Shown piece by piece: positions 1-18,985 of a DNA stretch of 64,000 nucleotides. Under the pieces are notes generated by a model. The model made no database searches and was not told where the DNA came from. It saw nothing but the letters and a program-made list of their open reading frames with translations. The stretch is from Paraspadella gotoi. Taxonomy: Eukaryota > Chaetognatha. The stretch covers positions 7,960,606 through 8,024,605 of the forward strand of contig CM119266.1 of NCBI GenBank assembly GCA_051294375.1. Direction: 5' to 3'. Position numbers and translations under genes: made by a program. Within the stretch, counting starts at the first letter, position 1. Each line of letters opens with the position of its first letter.

Positions 1-469
1 ATAAAACTTTAATTTTAATTTAATTTAATTTAATTTTTTTTTAATAAAACCTTTTTCAGATATTTGAGCTCTTTAACAGAGACTCTTTAGCACTTCTTTA
101 ATGTTTTCCGCATAAAGCTTTCCATGTGCCTCAGTAACAATATTGTTGGTGAACTGCACCGTCCAATGAAGTTTTCCGCTTAGAGTGATGATGTAATGCT
201 TGAAGATGGACATGCTTCGTTTTCCTCCCGTTGCAAAGAAAACGGATGAAATTTCGAAGGGCCTCTGCTCATTTGCAATTCCTTTTAATGTAATGAAAAT
301 ATAGGATTGAACTTAATTTTTTAAAAATGAAAAAAAATTTTAATTTTTAGTCGGATCTGCTTTTCAGCAGTTCCCAACTCTATAATTCTTTGTTGGTCCG
401 TCGGTCCGCCACCTCAATCTTGTCGGGCATTCACTTTTATCATGTCAGAACATCGAATTATGATAAATT

Positions 470-740
470 ATGCATGTGGGTAGGGAAGTGTGTGATCGAG
501 CTTGATATGAAGTTTCGATGGAATCGTCCAAGTGGAAATGAGTTTAAATGGAAAAACCAAAAACTATATTTCACTATTTGAACACCAATTGCTCATGAGT
601 GGATGGGGTGATTTACCTGAAATTTTGTATGTGGGTAGGTAAGTGTGTGATTAAGCTGGAAATCGAGTTTCGATGGAATCAACTGAGTGGAAATGAGTTT
701 AAATAGAAAAAAACAAAAAACCTGTTTTACTATTTGATTA
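470..740. repeat. Two-copy direct repeat inside the acyltransferase intron
   Basis: About 112 bp at 470-582 recurs at 628-740 (unit spacing about 158 bp). Both copies share the core GTTTCGATGGAATC and a stretch beginning GTGGGTAGG. No coding potential is evident. Confidence 0.7.
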
Positions 741-777
741 TGCTTCTTTTTTTTATATTAAATGTAAATGCAAGATG

Positions 778-1015
778 TATTAATTAATCAAATAATTAAT
801 CAGTTAATTAATCAATTAGTCAATTAATTAATCATTAATTAAATAATCAGTTAATAAATTAAGTCAATCGTTATCGGCATTATTCTCATCGTCGTCATTG
901 ATTTTGTCGTGGTTAGTGACGAAAAGACCTAAAAAACAAACATTTGAGATCAAATTAATTAATTAATTAATTGCCTACTTAATTAATTAATTAATTATTA
1001 ATTAATTAATTCATT
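778..1015. repeat. TTAA-rich low-complexity tract in intron
   Basis: Runs of ATTAATTAATTA and CAATTAATTAAT variants, partly self-complementary, fill the 3-prime half of the acyltransferase second intron. Confidence 0.6.
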
Positions 1016-2620
1016 ACCGATAATGATCGTGAGCAGATCCGACATTGTTTGCTCAAACTTGTTTATTTATATTTATTTTAATAAAGAGATATACTGTGCT
1101 TCGTACAAAAGATTTATTTGTGTTAATTTTTATCTCTAACAAATACATCATGATAATTTTTTTGGTTTTTTTATTGTTTTAACGGATTTCTTACCTTTGG
1201 TAGATGTTTTCTCATTTAAAAACGAACCAAAGTTGCTGATTGTAAAATCCTTGCCAATTTTATTTTGATCAAAATCCTCAAATATTTTAAGGATAGATCG
1301 TTCCCCCATTTTTGGAAAAACACTATATACAAACTGGTTGATGGCTTCTTCCTTTGCCATTGGTAACTTGCTGTTCCCTTTGTGTATCTCTTCGTGAATT
1401 GATCCAGCCAAAGACCAAAAGTTTTTCTCGATAGTGGCAATTGACAAAGTCCGCTGGATGAAGTTTCTGGAGGAATATAATCCAATGTCTGTCGATGGCA
1501 CGGGTGGATTGGCAAATTGCCGAAGACATATGGAATAAGACGTCAGAATAGGAATTGGATCCATAAGTGTCAGCTGCTCATGCGCCAGGTTTGAAAGCAA
1601 TCTAATGTAAGCAAGTATAGCAGCAGCATGCAGTGTTCCGTGAAGTTTGCACCCATGAAGGCGACTTTTTTGCAGAAGGTTGTTCACTTCATCAGCAGTA
1701 AATTCAAGAGGAATGAATTTGATGGTGGCTAATGAATTCTCTGCTACTGTTGGCTTTTGAATCACCCGGTCATATGAGCAAGGAAGCACGGCGAAATTAG
1801 GCTCAGCAGGTAAACCAAATTTTAATTTCAAAAAGATCCAAAATCGTTGAAAGTATGACAAGCCTAATGACAATTTAGTATAAAAAGTAAATATTATTTT
1901 AATTCAATTTTTAATAAAACAATTTTTGATACCTAAATATTTATGACCAAGAAGTTTGGCTAATGAAGGTGGTATTGTAGCGGGTTTTTGCTGCGAAGGA
2001 AACATTGTCATTTGTGTTGATTGCAACATCTTGAGTCGACTTAATTCATCCATGAGCAGATCGGCAATTGCCATGACTGACCTTCCATCGCAAATGGAAT
2101 GATGGAAAGTAAAGATCAAAGGTCGACAATTCTCTCTTTCCATATTTTCCATGAGGTATCTGACCCGCCACAAAGGACCCTTTGATGAATCAAACGATTT
2201 CAGACATTCATTTTCTACAACGGATTTCCAATCGTTTGTCTCCATTTCTTCAAAATCGACAACAAAATTCTGAATCTCCTCGAATCACATTTTTTCTTCT
2301 GAGATGACGATTTTCATTCTCAGCATCGGATGAGTCGCGGCCAATCTGCGCAACGCCTTTATCAAATCTCCCACGGTCAGAGGCTGGGAGCTTTTTACGA
2401 AGAAAACTCCGGTTACGATACTATTGCCCATTCGTTGACTGTACTCGAAATAAACCTCCTTGGCCGACAAAGGTCGAGAAAGTCGGGTTATTTTCGTCAG
2501 TGGGTTGTCAATTTGCAGTCTTAAGTTCTGAAGCGTCCAATGAAGACATAATTTTAACCACCTTACGGCAGTAACGAAAATGGTGAGGGTCCATTTCATT
2601 AACAGTCGCGGAATCGTCAT

Positions 2621-3652
2621 TTCTTATTCGATACATGTATGTACCATATAATATTGCCGATTTTATCAAGATTAATGAAGTTTTTACTGAACGATTCTTC
2701 ATAACCTAATGCTTAAATAAATGTTTAAATATATGGTCCCACCCCTGTATAATTTATTTTTAAACGTTTAAAGAGAACCGACATCGCGGTGGAAAAAGGC
2801 ACACACAAGAAAAGAAAATAAATGAAAAAGACACTCGTGCCTTCGACGCTGGATTTCGCCACAGGTGCGACGCTTACCAATTCAATCTCGTTCCTAATAC
2901 CACATGCCACTAGCCTCTTGATACAGATTACCATTAGCCTCTGTTTACAGATTCAAAACTTAAATATTTGTTATATTTTAAAAACATTTACTTCTTCTCA
3001 CTCAGGTACTTAGGTAAAAATAATATTGATATCCAGTTAACACCAGTTACTGCGATGTTTATTTGTTTTTAAAAGGCCTACGGCGAAATGAAGCCCTAAG
3101 ATGAAAGTACAGAGGGCGCGCAGAAATTCCGCCGGAAAAACAAAGGTCCCTCCGACGAGAGTATTAATAATCAAGGTTGAGGCACAATTTACTCTCACTA
3201 AACGATCATTGAGCAAACGACTCCCGCTTGATAAGGACGAATCGGAGTGACGCAAAGTGTCAATACCCGTTTTTCCATCACGTTGACGACGTCGAATTTT
3301 TTATACGCAATTTTTAGCAGATTTTTTAAAGATTACTTTGTCTTTTTGTTTATAAAATGTCTGTATTTCTCGATAAGTTTTATTTAACTAAAAACGAGGC
3401 ACCAGACATTCAATAATTTAACTGAAATGAAGCAGCAAATTAAACACAAATTGATAAATAAAAATTGCTGCAATATGTAAATGAGATTAATCGATTCGGA
3501 AAATCCAAATCAAAGAATAAATGAAAAAAATAAAGACAAATAACGTTGGGGAAAAACTTGACTAGAATCAAAACAGCGTGAATTTTTTCATTCGCGCTGA
3601 ATAAAGTTTCGTTGTGGTTGTTGTTGTTGTTGCCATTTCTGCCATCTGTGAA
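2621..3652. other. Intergenic region between the acyltransferase and the membrane-protein gene
   Basis: It holds the upstream flank of the acyltransferase and the downstream flank of the next minus-strand gene. A more GC-rich patch at 3040-3300 has a 72-codon open frame on the minus strand without recognisable features. I see no promoter motif or RNA gene. Confidence 0.5.
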
Positions 3653-9890
<6,238 letters not shown>

Positions 9891-10409
9891 TTTTATTGTC
9901 GGCTTTTTAGTTTCGGTCCAACAGTTTTTGAATTGAATAAAATTTTACTAATTCATTAATTAACTCAGTGTTTTATCAGATATCGATAAACCGTTTTAAA
10001 ATATTTAAAGGTGGTACTGCTTCAAGAAAATAAGAAAAATATTTTACCAGATGACTGTGACATTCATAGTGAATACGTGCATGTAACCGATTGCATTGCG
10101 TTGAAAAATTTTAATATTACAAAAATCAAGATTCTTCTTCAAAATATATTTGAAGTCGTATTAAAACTTTCTCGCGCAAAAAAAAAAAGGCGTTTAAAAA
10201 ATAATTGTGACATTGATATTAAGTATCCAAGAAAAGATTTCCGTCCAATGTTCGATCGGCGATTGTCACCGCGCCTGTCCCCTAAACTTCCGGCGCCGAA
10301 TCGTCTCCAAAGTCCAAACGTCCGGATTTATTTCTCGATCACGTCGTCCGCCGATCGTCACGACGAAAAAAAAACCCAATTTCCTCCGGGCGACGAATTT
10401 CGTCCCTCA

Positions 10410-10457
10410 GAAAAACAGAAAAACAGAAAAACAGAAAAACAGAAAAACAGAAAAAGA
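10410..10457. repeat. (AAAAACAG)n tandem octamer
   Basis: Six near-perfect copies of an 8-bp unit. Confidence 0.9.
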
Positions 10458-10536
10458 AAACCTCCGAAAATCGAATCCTGTGAATTAATTCCGAGGGATT
10501 TTGTGTGATTCTGTGATTTGTGATCCTCTGACAATT

Positions 10537-11190
10537 AATACGGCGATTCTGTGATCAATAAATTAAAGAATCAATAAATTAAGAAGATGTTAAAAAAAGA
10601 ATTTAAAAGAAGTTAAAGGTTTGAAGTTAAAACTGTTCTTGAAAGTCAGAAATTTTTTAAAAATATGAATATAATAATGTATTGATCCTTAAATCTTATG
10701 ACTTATTTTGATTTTATTTCGAAGAATCAATCACGTCTATTATAATGATCAATGTTCAGTAAATTTGATAAGAAGAAACCGAACAATAAGATTGACCTTC
10801 AAATAGGGTATGATCACTGATCAAGTCATCTTGTGATCTTTCTCACGGAACTCTTCCTCTCTTTTTGTTTCAAGCCCTGAAGAAGGTAAGGCCTTGGTAA
10901 GTCGCCACCGTGCGGTCTTCATACCCAATTTGAAGGTCAATCTAATTATTCGGTTTCTTCTTATCAAATTTACTGAACACTGATCATTATAATAGATGTG
11001 ATTGATTCTTCGAAATAAAGTCAAAATAAGTCAAGATTTAAGGATCAATACATTATTATATTCATAATTTTAATGACTTTCTGACTTTCAAGAACAGTTT
11101 TAACTTCTAACTTTTATCTTCTTTTAATTTTTTTTTTAACATCTTCTTAATTTATTGATCCTTTAATTTTATCCTTTTTGACCCTTTGAA
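10537..11190. mobile_element. Foldback (long inverted repeat) element
   Basis: The left arm, about 10556-10813, matches the reverse complement of the right arm, about 10919-11180, over roughly 250 bp, with a loop near 105 bp. Example: TTGATAAGAAGAAACCGAA on the left against TTCGGTTTCTTCTTATCAA on the right. Similar CTGACAATTAAT / CTGACAATTTAAT sequences near 10527 and 11215 may be target duplications. No transposase is present, so it looks like a non-autonomous MITE or foldback element. Confidence 0.75.
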
Positions 11191-11292
11191 TCTGATCTCC
11201 TGATTCTTTGATCCACTGACAATTTAATCCTTGGAAAACAAAATTCACAAAGATGCGGGAATCCACGATCGATCGCTTCCCCTCCCTCCCCG

Positions 11293-11380
<88 letters not shown>

Positions 11381-11382
11381 GA
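11293..11382. repeat. (CT)n microsatellite
   Basis: Long CT run with two single-base interruptions, followed at 11451-11480 by an ACG/GAC trinucleotide run. Confidence 0.94.
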
Positions 11383-11450
11383 TGTCCTAAACTCGTTAAT
11401 TAGATCGATTCCGGATTCATTTTTTTGTTTTGACACGTGATCGCTTAAGT

Positions 11451-11481
<31 letters not shown>

Positions 11482-12148
11482 ATGCCGATGACAAATACAC
11501 TCACAATCGTGCATTTAATAACGACGATGACGACGTCGATGATGACGAAGACAGTGACGTCTCAATTGTTTCGTCGATCCGGGAATTTCATGGAGGAATC
11601 AAACGTTGAAAACGAATCGGGATATACGCAGATTTGATCCGCCAACCTTTGCGTTTGATTTTCGAATAAGAAAGTTTCCGTTCACTTTTATCGAATTGGC
11701 TCGTTTGAGATTCTGACGGGAACACTTTAATTAATCCAAACTATAGTAAACTAGTGGCATAATTTTAGTGTACATGAGTTCATTTACGCGGAGTGACACA
11801 GAAGTCGCTGCACTGAAAAGCATTGTTTCCAAAGTCAGTTTAAAGTTGACTAATGGGTTGAAACACTGAAGTACAATGTGTCATTCGAAGAGAAAATCGA
11901 AGAAGCAAAGACAAAGACAAAGAAAAAGAAAAAAAAAACATTTAAAGAAAACAAAAGGTCACGTGAGAGCAAACAAATTTAAACTAACGAAGAAAAGTGA
12001 AAGTAGAAAGAAAAAAAGAGAGAACTTAAGGTGACAGTGAGAAGAAAAATGAAAGCAGGGAATGTGAGAAAAAGGGCGAACTTGTGAAAACTGGAGGTGA
12101 AAAGGGAAAATGCGTTCACGTGAAAGCACGCTCTAATGGGGTGGCTCT

Positions 12149-12152
12149 CTTT

Positions 12153-12243
<91 letters not shown>
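12149..12243. repeat. (CT)n microsatellite
   Basis: More than 40 CT units with one TT interruption. Confidence 0.94.
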
Positions 12244-12246
<3 letters not shown>

Positions 12247-12764
12247 CCTTCCCTCTTCATGACCTTGGCCTCAGATTAGACTTAAATTAGGCACATCGTC
12301 TTTTAAATGTTTAGAGCCTCATAACTTATTCTCGAGACGTTTCCGATCAGACCCTGATGTCAACTTACCTTAAGAACCGCTTCTCATCCACGAGACTTAC
12401 CCTTAACATTAAACATTTGATCGGAAAGTAAAGTAAAGTACAATAATGAAATGTTAAGTAAAGTAAAGTACCATATAGTAAAGTATAACTTTAAACCAAT
12501 TACTCAAAAGTCCCCATACATCGATTTTGTTTTCACGCGCTCTGACCTTAAAACCTAACGCCTCACTTGGACCCTTTATCATCACCTCCCTTCCTTAGCC
12601 TACTCACCTCTGCCGCTTCAATTTACTCAGCTCAAAACCGTCCCGTCTTTTTCAATAATACTCGGTTAAGAAAGAAAAAAGTTTTCGAGTTTTTAATTTT
12701 AAAATTCCTCGGTTCCTTGCGATCTTCAAATTGAGTTCCTAAAATGAAAATATGAAAGTTGGAT

Positions 12765-12767
<3 letters not shown>

Positions 12768-12805
<38 letters not shown>
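12768..12805. repeat. (GA)n microsatellite
   Basis: About 18 GA units, nothing else nearby. Confidence 0.93.
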
Positions 12806-12807
<2 letters not shown>

Positions 12808-13785
12808 ACGAAATTCTATTTATCATTTTTAATAAATTCAGTGTTTGGCGATAGGCTTTCCAATTTATTTTATTGGTATGAGATCTCAAAATAAAGTCTC
12901 GGCCGATAAGGATTAAGATCTCACGGTATCAAATATCTAATCTCCTCTCTTTTAGATCGAAGGTCGCGGGTTCGCGTCTCATCGAATTCCGACAACTTAA
13001 AAGACCAGAAAAACTTTAAGAAATTGAAAAAAACATTTTTACTACTCAAGTCTCAATGAGTTTGGTTTTTTTCAATTTTCTTTTCACTGAAAATATTATT
13101 TGTTTTTCATCTGCGATAAAATTTCTTACTGATTGATTTTCCATCCGTTCAAAAGATTTTCTGTTGTTTTTTTCCCCTAAATTTCGTTAAAAATAATAAA
13201 CGTTTCAGTCTCATGATTGAAAAACAAACTTTTTAGTTTGTTCTTAGTTAAAAGAATTTGTTGAGTCAACAAGGATTTTTCACTTCCTTTCCCTCTCTTC
13301 TCACCAGTTATCAATCTTCACACTTCAGCGGTCTTCTTTACTTATGTATCTCTGTGCTTTCTCTCTCTTACTATCTCTTTCTCTTTCTCTTTCTCTTTTT
13401 CACAAACAATTGTCAACTTTTGGCTCTCATTTTGCGTCGGAGATGATAAGGAACCAGTCTTTATCAAATATTCGCTTTCTTTCCACGAAAGACGATTTTT
13501 CGTTTTTGACAATCTTCAAAAAACTCCGAATGTAGGAAAAAAACTTTCAAAAATTTTTTTTTATTGAATTCTCGTTCGTGAAACTAAATTTTTTTCTCAA
13601 AATATTTGCATAACGAAACATAAATCATAAATCATAAATCATAATCATTGCGACAATAGTCTATCACTGCTCTTTTTAAAATCCCTTTGGTATTCGAAAT
13701 AACTTCCCCCAATACATTTATACTAAAACCACACTCCTTATCCCCTCAGCGCTTCGACGATTGATCCTTTGTTTCTTGATCTAAG

Positions 13786-16123
13786 ATGGCGGACTACGTT
13801 CTTCATTACTTCAACATCCGCGGGAGGGCGGAACTGGTGCGCCTCGTCTTCAAGGCCGCCGGGCAACATTTCGAAGACAAAAGATACGAACAAGAGGAGT
13901 GGGCGGCGATCAAGGTTTGATTCGGGGGAATTTAAATTTTGAGGGGGAAATGAAAATTTATGATTCAAGCTGAGATGGGAAATAAAAATAAAGGATATGG
14001 AACAATAAAATATTTAAACGAGGGCGGATTGTAGATTACCGACGTGGCGGACGTGACGACACCTAATTAACAAGATTAAGAGACAAAAAAAGTTGAGATA
14101 AATTGAACGAATCGTCTGTATCATTCCATGGACGGCGAAGCACAAAAATCCTGTCCAGCTGCGGTAGGAGGGTCAGGCGGGAGGCGGGACGGCGTGGAGA
14201 TTGGGAAGCTGCGGTAGGTGGAGGCCACGTCGTATGTAGTGGAGGTGTCTTGTGTTATGAGAGAAGAGCAGGGCTGGCGAGGGCGGAAAGTTGTGAGTGG
14301 GATGGGAGGCGGGCAGGTGCTGGGCGGTTTGGGAGTCGAAGCGGAAGTGGGGATCGAGGTTGGGGAAGAGTTGGGCGTGGAGTGGGCAGGGAGGCAAAGA
14401 GGCGGTAGGTGGTGACTTCACTGAGGTGAGGGTGGTGGAAGGGAAAGAAAATACATATATATTCGTCCGGATTCTGTGGAGAAAAAATAAATAAATCCAG
14501 ATTTTTTTACGCGAAATGAATTATTTTAAATTTAGTTTATGAAGTTACAATGTTAGCGTTGCGAAAAGTTTAGTCAGACTTGTTATAGTTTAAACGCTAT
14601 TCTATTTTTTTCTTTTTCTATTCTTTTTTAGTAAAATTTTGCGCGAAATTTTCAGCTTTTAATTAATATCGGGAAAATCAATATTGAACATGAATGTAAA
14701 AAAGACGGCTAATTATCGAGCAACTATTTTTTTGTAGGGAGGAAAAAGTTAAAATTTTTAATTAAGGTTTCGCGTTTTTTAAAAAAATTTAGAAAAAATT
14801 AATTTAAAAAAAGTATTGCTTTTTGTTCGTTTAAAATTTTCAAAAATCTCTCTTTAAAAAAAAAGGGATTCAGAAAAAATGGTTAACTGGTTAAATGGTT
14901 AACACCGGCCAATTCAGCTTAAGTACAAGTAGGACCCATTAACCTTTAAGTGGACTTGCCCAGAAGCACCATAGTATGATCGCTTTAAATGAGCGGTGAT
15001 TTTTTTGAGCCAGCACAAGCGTTTTTGACATCTCATCCGCAAATCAACATCACAATTTAAACTTTTTATTCTCAGCCAATCACGTCTATGAGCAATTTTG
15101 ACCCTCCTTGACCTCCAGGACTCCTTCCCCTTGGGTCAGATGCCCGTCCTCGAGGTCAAAGGTCACAGTTTCTGTCAGAGTCTCTCTCTCGCGAGATTTG
15201 TCGCCAGAGAATTCGGTTTGGCGGGAAAGACCAACTTGGAACAACTCAAGGTCGGTCCGTCCGTCTGTCTTAATACTATGAAGAGTCGGTTTTTTATTTG
15301 CATTTTAATCTTTAACGATCTCCATCAAACTGGCGCTTAGATCAGTTTTTATGCTGATTGACAAATTGTCGTTTCTTTCTAGGCTGACATGATTGTGGAC
15401 ACCATTTATCAAGAGATGATCGGGAAAATGGGCGATATGCTCTTCCTTTTGCAGGTAATGTATTATTGTATCATGTATTATTTTCGTCGTTAAATTTGCT
15501 AAATGAAAGTCGGTTTGTAATTTTTCGTCATCAAATATAAAGTATTGTTATTATTATATTTTTCAGATTTATCGCAAATGTCATGATGCACCTTACATCG
15601 TTTTTGCTTACTTGAAGTTTAAAAACTATTCAACTAAATAAATTATAAAGTTCAAATAATTATAAAAAGAGATCGTGACTTTCATTGTTTATTAAACAAT
15701 ATTCATATTTAACTGTACATTTATTTTCCTCTGAAATTTGAACTTTTTCATTTCCTCTTCCTCTTCCTCCTCCTCTTACAAAAGAAGATCTTGTGATCGA
15801 TGATAATGGGATCACGTGATCAGATCAAAGGGTCGAACGCGATCACAACTGATCACGTGATCCATGGGTCAAAAGGGTCAGAAGATCCCAGAGATCACGA
15901 AAGAAGAAATAAATTTCCGCGACAAAAATGGGAAGACGTCGTCTCCACGGGAAATTTTCTTTAATGTTGAAAAGAAAGATGTCGCTGTCGTCGTTGTTGT
16001 TTTTGTTGTCGTCCTCGTCGCAATCGTCGTCTTCGTCGTCGTCGTTGTTGTTTCGTCGTCGTCCTCTTTTTCAACGTCATTATGTTTTCTTTATAAATTG
16101 CTACTTCTTTAGTCCACATTGTT

Positions 16124-16171
<48 letters not shown>

Positions 16172-16909
16172 ACTGGCTTACATTAAAGGCAGTCATTTTC
16201 TCTGACGTTTAGCTCCTTTCAACTCAAACCTTGGCAGAGAGGAAAAGCAGAGAAGGAAGAAGCGGCGATTTGCTACAAACAAAACAATATTATGTATATA
16301 AAACAGCTGTACAGTGTACAACACTTTACAGTTATGTGTTTAGTTATATTTGTGTTTGTGAATTATTTAATTTCTATCCTGGCGAGGGCCAATTACAAAG
16401 TTTAAAAGTAAATGAGATGCGAGCATTCATAAATATCTTGGCTCAAGGCCATCGCAATAAATAATAATAAACAGTGAAAACGTGAGCTTTCACAGAAGGT
16501 CGAACAGTGAGAGTTACCGTCGATCTCGAGAGATTCACTGCGGAAGAGTGAAACAGACGGTGAATCTGGAGATGAGAGTGAATTTCACCAGAGAAGGAGA
16601 GATTGAAATATTAATATTATCATTAAAAATCTTAATAATACATTATCTTTCTAAATTAAAAGGATGAAGAGGAGAAGAAAAAAGCGAAAGAAAATCAAGA
16701 GAAATCTTTTCCTAAGATTTTGGATCGAATTTCTTCGTGGCTGGAGGGAGATTTCTTCTTAGGTGAGGATCTTTGTGAAGTTGTGAATTGAAACTTTAAA
16801 AAATGGAATTGTTAATTGAACATAACATGATATAATTGAATTGCAAAGCTGTGAAATTGTAAAAATTAAATTAGTTTTGAAGGGTTATGTTCAATTGGTC
16901 ATTGGTAAT

Positions 16910-16949
<40 letters not shown>

Positions 16950-18280
16950 CAAAATGACCCAGACCCCACGCTAATTAAAAATTCCCCCCTAAACAATGCG
17001 AATGGCGAATTTTGTTCTCAATCGAAAATCCGCTTTTATCGGATTTCGGGTCAAATTTCGATTCTCAATGAATCGTGAGGTTTTGTCTCAGTCGTCGTTG
17101 TCGTCGTCGTTGTTGTTTACCTGACCCACGTTGGTGAAACTCTCCTGCGGGATTGCATCAGCCACGGCCCAGTCGGCTCACGGCCCAGTAGGCTCGCGGT
17201 CCAGTCCCGCGACCTCATGGGGTGAAAGCTTTTCTCGGTCCATTGACTAGGGAGGTCGGCATCACTACTGTAAACGCGTTTCACTACGGTTCACTTTCGC
17301 TGTGAACGTGAAATTCGCGAGAGATTGTCGAGATGCTAGGCTTTCTTTCTATCATGAATTCAAAATTCGTGGCACACGTGATTTATAATTGCACTACTTA
17401 ATTACAAATAGAGTAAGAAACCTCTATTGTCTTATAGTTATAAGCCTTCAAGGATCATAAAGATCAAATTATACGTGTAAACAATTTGTTTATTTGGTTT
17501 CTTTGTTTTTGGGATTATTTTCTTTTCTCATTAACATTTCTTAGACTCTATCCTTTGTTTTTTATCCTCTTCCTCCTCCTCCTCCTCTTCCTCTTCCCCC
17601 CCGCAGGGTCAAATTTTTCTTGGGCGGATTTGGCATTGATTGATCTTGAGCCTTGGCTCCAAGAGGTATCGTATTGAATTTAAAGTATGGTGACTCATTG
17701 TATTGGTATCGTATTGAATTTAAAGTATGGTGACTCATTGTATTCAAAGTAATTCTATTGTATTTTAAAGTATGGGGACCCTTAGTACAATCGCAAGAGG
17801 AAAGCGTGGAGCGTCAATCAATGGCTTCTTTCCATGGTTTCGTAGATTGTCGTATTTCAATTTTAGTTAACCCCTTTATCTCATTTTGAATGCTTATTAG
17901 ATCAGAATTCAAATACATAATACCATAGTATAAAGCTGACATTTCTATTTAATCAATTTGAAGTTTTATAATATCGAATTATAAGTATTAATAAATTATA
18001 ATTTTGCAACTTTAATGACTCGATACAAGATGCATTCAATTCAATCTTTCCCATTCGTCTCTTTGTTTGCCCTAACCTCGTTTCATTCACCCCTTCTACA
18101 CCCCAAATCTCAACCGCCCCCTTCCAGATCCATCCTTCCGTGGTATGGCCCAAGAACCTCCAGCGGGTCGTCGACTCCGTGAAGAAGAATCGTCCGGAGG
18201 TGGCCGAGTGGCTCCGGCAAAGGCCGAATACCCCGCGCGTGAACCAGCGAGATGGAATTCCGGCAAAGCCCGGGCGATGA
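13786..18280 (+). CDS. Glutathione S-transferase, sigma class, six exons
   Basis: Exons: 13786-13914, 15119-15250, 15383-15454, 16663-16762, 17607-17665, 18128-18280; all introns are GT..AG and phases close, giving 214 aa, the usual family length. The N-terminal thioredoxin-like domain opens [16 protein letters not shown]; Tyr8 is the position that activates the glutathione thiol. [11 protein letters not shown] carries the cis-Pro loop, and QSLSLARF the Gln-Ser pair that binds the glutamyl group. Exons 3-6 form the all-helical domain, with the buried [11 protein letters not shown] motif that starts the helix required for folding. The last 12 or so residues (TPRVNQRDG onward) are a short extra tail. 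Expected role: cytosolic glutathione conjugation, peroxide reduction or prostaglandin-D-synthase-like isomerisation. The exon 4 acceptor is weak (TTAAAAG). Introns hold several microsatellites. Confidence 0.94.
16128..16168. repeat. (CT)n microsatellite in GST intron 3
   Basis: About 18 CT units, preceded at 15980-16060 by a GTC/GTT-rich trinucleotide stretch. Confidence 0.92.
16911..16947. repeat. (GA)n microsatellite in GST intron 4
   Basis: About 18 GA units just after the donor of exon 4. A GC-rich patch without coding sense follows at 17130-17290. Confidence 0.92.
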
Positions 18281-18305
18281 GAGAGGAAGAGAGAGAGGAG
18301 AGAGG

Positions 18306-18341
<36 letters not shown>

Positions 18342-18890
18342 AGAGAGAGAAGAGGAGAGAGTCTCGCGTGGCGGGTTCGAAGGAATGGCATTCTGGACGA
18401 AACCGGCGCGAACCGGCCCCGACCGGAGGGGCCTCTCAGAAGCCCCGCCGGGGGCGACCGGAATGGTCCGCTTCAGCTCCTGGATCGCGAGACTTTCTCT
18501 CGATGCCGACAAAGGATGGTCAGACGATGGCGGGAGATTATTTTGGTTTTGAGAGAATTGTAAAAATGAAGACAATAATATCAGTTGATATCGTTAAAAT
18601 GATTTTTACTTTTATGGTAAATTTAATTTGATGTTATTATTTGTCGTTAAGGATTCAGTTAAAATTAAATATAATATTAATTGCTTTTAAAATAAAATTT
18701 ACTTGTATATTTCGTTCATTTATTGTTAAACAGCGGACAGAGAAAACAAAAAAAAACAGATTTCCATCGCCTGAGAAGAAACAAAGAAAATCTGTACTCG
18801 ATTGTAATGGTCTTCATTTTCGTCGTCGTCGTCGTCGTCGTCGCCCTACTCTTTTGTGGCCTTCAAATTCTGCATCCTCGAAACTAAAAT

Positions 18891-18891
<1 letters not shown>

Positions 18892-18983
<92 letters not shown>

Positions 18984-18985
18984 CT
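18892..18985. repeat. (CT)n microsatellite
   Basis: About 45 uninterrupted CT units; a GTC run lies just upstream at 18820-18843. Confidence 0.95.

Larger units (their letters stand above)
73..2620 (-). pseudogene. Condensation/alcohol-acetyltransferase-like acyltransferase, three exons, one in-frame stop
   Basis: Exons on the minus strand are 2620-1933, 1863-1195 and 281-73. Introns are 69 bp and 913 bp, with GT..AG ends and matching phases, and the conceptual product is 521 codons. The ATG follows an in-frame TAA. Codons 173-179 read HHSICDG, the HHxxxDG catalytic motif of the condensation/acyltransferase fold, where the second His acts as general base. SNFG at about 439-442 matches the second conserved motif near the channel, and the last exon supplies the C-terminal strands. 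Length fits alcohol acetyltransferase-type enzymes (about 450-520 aa), which move an acyl group from a CoA or carrier thioester to an alcohol or amine. Codon 112 (2287-2285) is TGA, in frame on both sides and not removable by a plausible intron. It could be a null allele, a young pseudogene, a base error or, least likely, recoding. Substrate cannot be inferred. Confidence 0.72.
9891..13785. other. Intergenic region upstream of the membrane gene and of the GST gene
   Basis: Contains the likely promoter of the minus-strand gene (9891-10500, with a GC-richer patch at 10230-10480), an (AAAAACAG)n array, a large foldback element and several CT/GA and ACG microsatellites. No further gene was recognised. 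From 13,500 to 13,785 it is the presumed upstream region of GST. Confidence 0.5.

Noticed and set aside
10011-10508. 165-codon plus-strand frame
   Set aside because: The first half is AT-rich without coding bias, the end is made by an 8-bp tandem repeat, and no domain or splice logic is visible.
18096-18575. Minus-strand frames over the last GST exon
   Set aside because: Antisense to a well-supported exon with a clear family motif on the plus strand.
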